Assembly: GCA_037968835.1 (NCBI GenBank)
Contig: JBBKWG010000202.1
Coordinates: forward strand, 1 to 25,862
Direction of reading: 5' to 3'
Origin: JBBKWG01 sp037968835
GTDB lineage: Bacteria > Pseudomonadota > Alphaproteobacteria > Rhodobacterales > Rhodobacteraceae
Length of the DNA: 25,862 nt
This document shows, in pieces, positions 25,611 to 25,862 of this stretch (position 1 is the stretch's first letter; each line of letters starts with the position of its first letter). Below the pieces are notes generated by a model. The model did no database searches. It was not told the DNA's origin and saw only the letters and a program-made list of their open reading frames with translations. The position numbers were made by a program, and so were the translations under genes.

Positions 25611-25862
25611 CTAGGCGTCCAATGCGCGCTCTTTTGCCGATTGCGCGCTTGCCAGTTCGTCTAGAATTGTTTGCACGACTGCTTTTGGGTCGGAAGAGGT
25701 ATGGATTGGACGACCGACGACAAAATGGTCGGCACCTTCCGCAATCGCCTCACCGGGTGTCATGATCCGTTTTTGATCGTCAGGCGCCGAGCCTTTTGGC
25801 CGAACTCCGGGCGTAACGATCAAACGACCTGCCGCCTCGGGCAGCGCTCTTATAAGCCGCGC
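25611..25862 (-). CDS. pyrF: Orotidine 5'-phosphate decarboxylase, C-terminal part (cut by window edge)
   Basis: The last 83 residues of a gene that runs leftward and enters from beyond the window end. The frame is open to 25862 in the same phase. The segment carries LIVTPGVRPKGSAPDDQKRI and MTPGEAIAEGADHFVVGRPI, the phosphate-binding end of OMP decarboxylase, including the Arg of the VGRPI motif. The catalytic Asp-Lys-Asp region lies outside. The enzyme makes UMP in the last step of pyrimidine synthesis. Stop is TAG at 25611-25613. Confidence 0.92.
   Translation of the reverse strand, partial: ARLIRALPEAAGRLIVTPGVRPKGSAPDDQKRIMTPGEAIAEGADHFVVGRPIHTSSDPKAVVQTILDELASAQSAKERALDA

Overview
The window looks like a piece of chromosome from an alphaproteobacterium of the Rhodobacterales (roseobacter) type. 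This rests on protein sequence style and gene neighbourhood: an alphaproteobacterial DnaE1, a stand-alone Hint-domain protein, an xdhABC locus joined to a BMP-type ABC transporter, and GC-rich coding throughout. No database search was possible, so the placement is an inference. Coding density is high, no gap exceeds 300 bases, and I see no mobile element, CRISPR array, tRNA or rRNA.

Layout. (1) 16-3444: an AraC-type regulator faces away from a rightward cluster of a Tat-exported FixH/YtkA-like protein, a di-heme cytochrome c peroxidase/MauG-family protein and an unrecognised five-helix membrane protein. (2) 3525-7849, leftward: an RND efflux pair, adaptor then inner-membrane permease, with the stop and start overlapping by one base. 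(3) 8038-10592: arginase and ornithine cyclodeaminase, leftward, face away from an Lrp/AsnC-type regulator. The gap between them carries two adjacent AT-rich palindromes, so this looks like a self-contained arginine-to-ornithine-to-proline module with a local regulator. (4) 10589-14047, leftward: dnaE, the replicative DNA polymerase III alpha subunit, whose stop codon overlaps the regulator's stop tail to tail.

(5) 14248-23603, rightward: one tightly packed operon of xdhA, xdhB, xdhC, then an ABC ATPase with two nucleotide-binding domains, two BPD_transp_2 permeases and a BMP-family substrate-binding protein. The first four genes overlap by four bases at each junction. A strong hairpin terminator follows at 23620-23645. 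The arrangement suggests import of a purine or nucleoside and its oxidation by a molybdenum hydroxylase. (6) 23696-24619: an aldo/keto reductase. (7) 24767-25408, leftward: a Hint-domain protein. (8) From 25611 to the window edge, leftward: the C-terminal part of pyrF.

I found no clearly undescribed system. The points most worth a second look are the paired operator palindromes, the small Hint protein, the 10-codon ORF coupled to the second permease, the peroxidase cluster with its unknown membrane partner, and the RND permease lacking the usual lysine in its tenth membrane segment.
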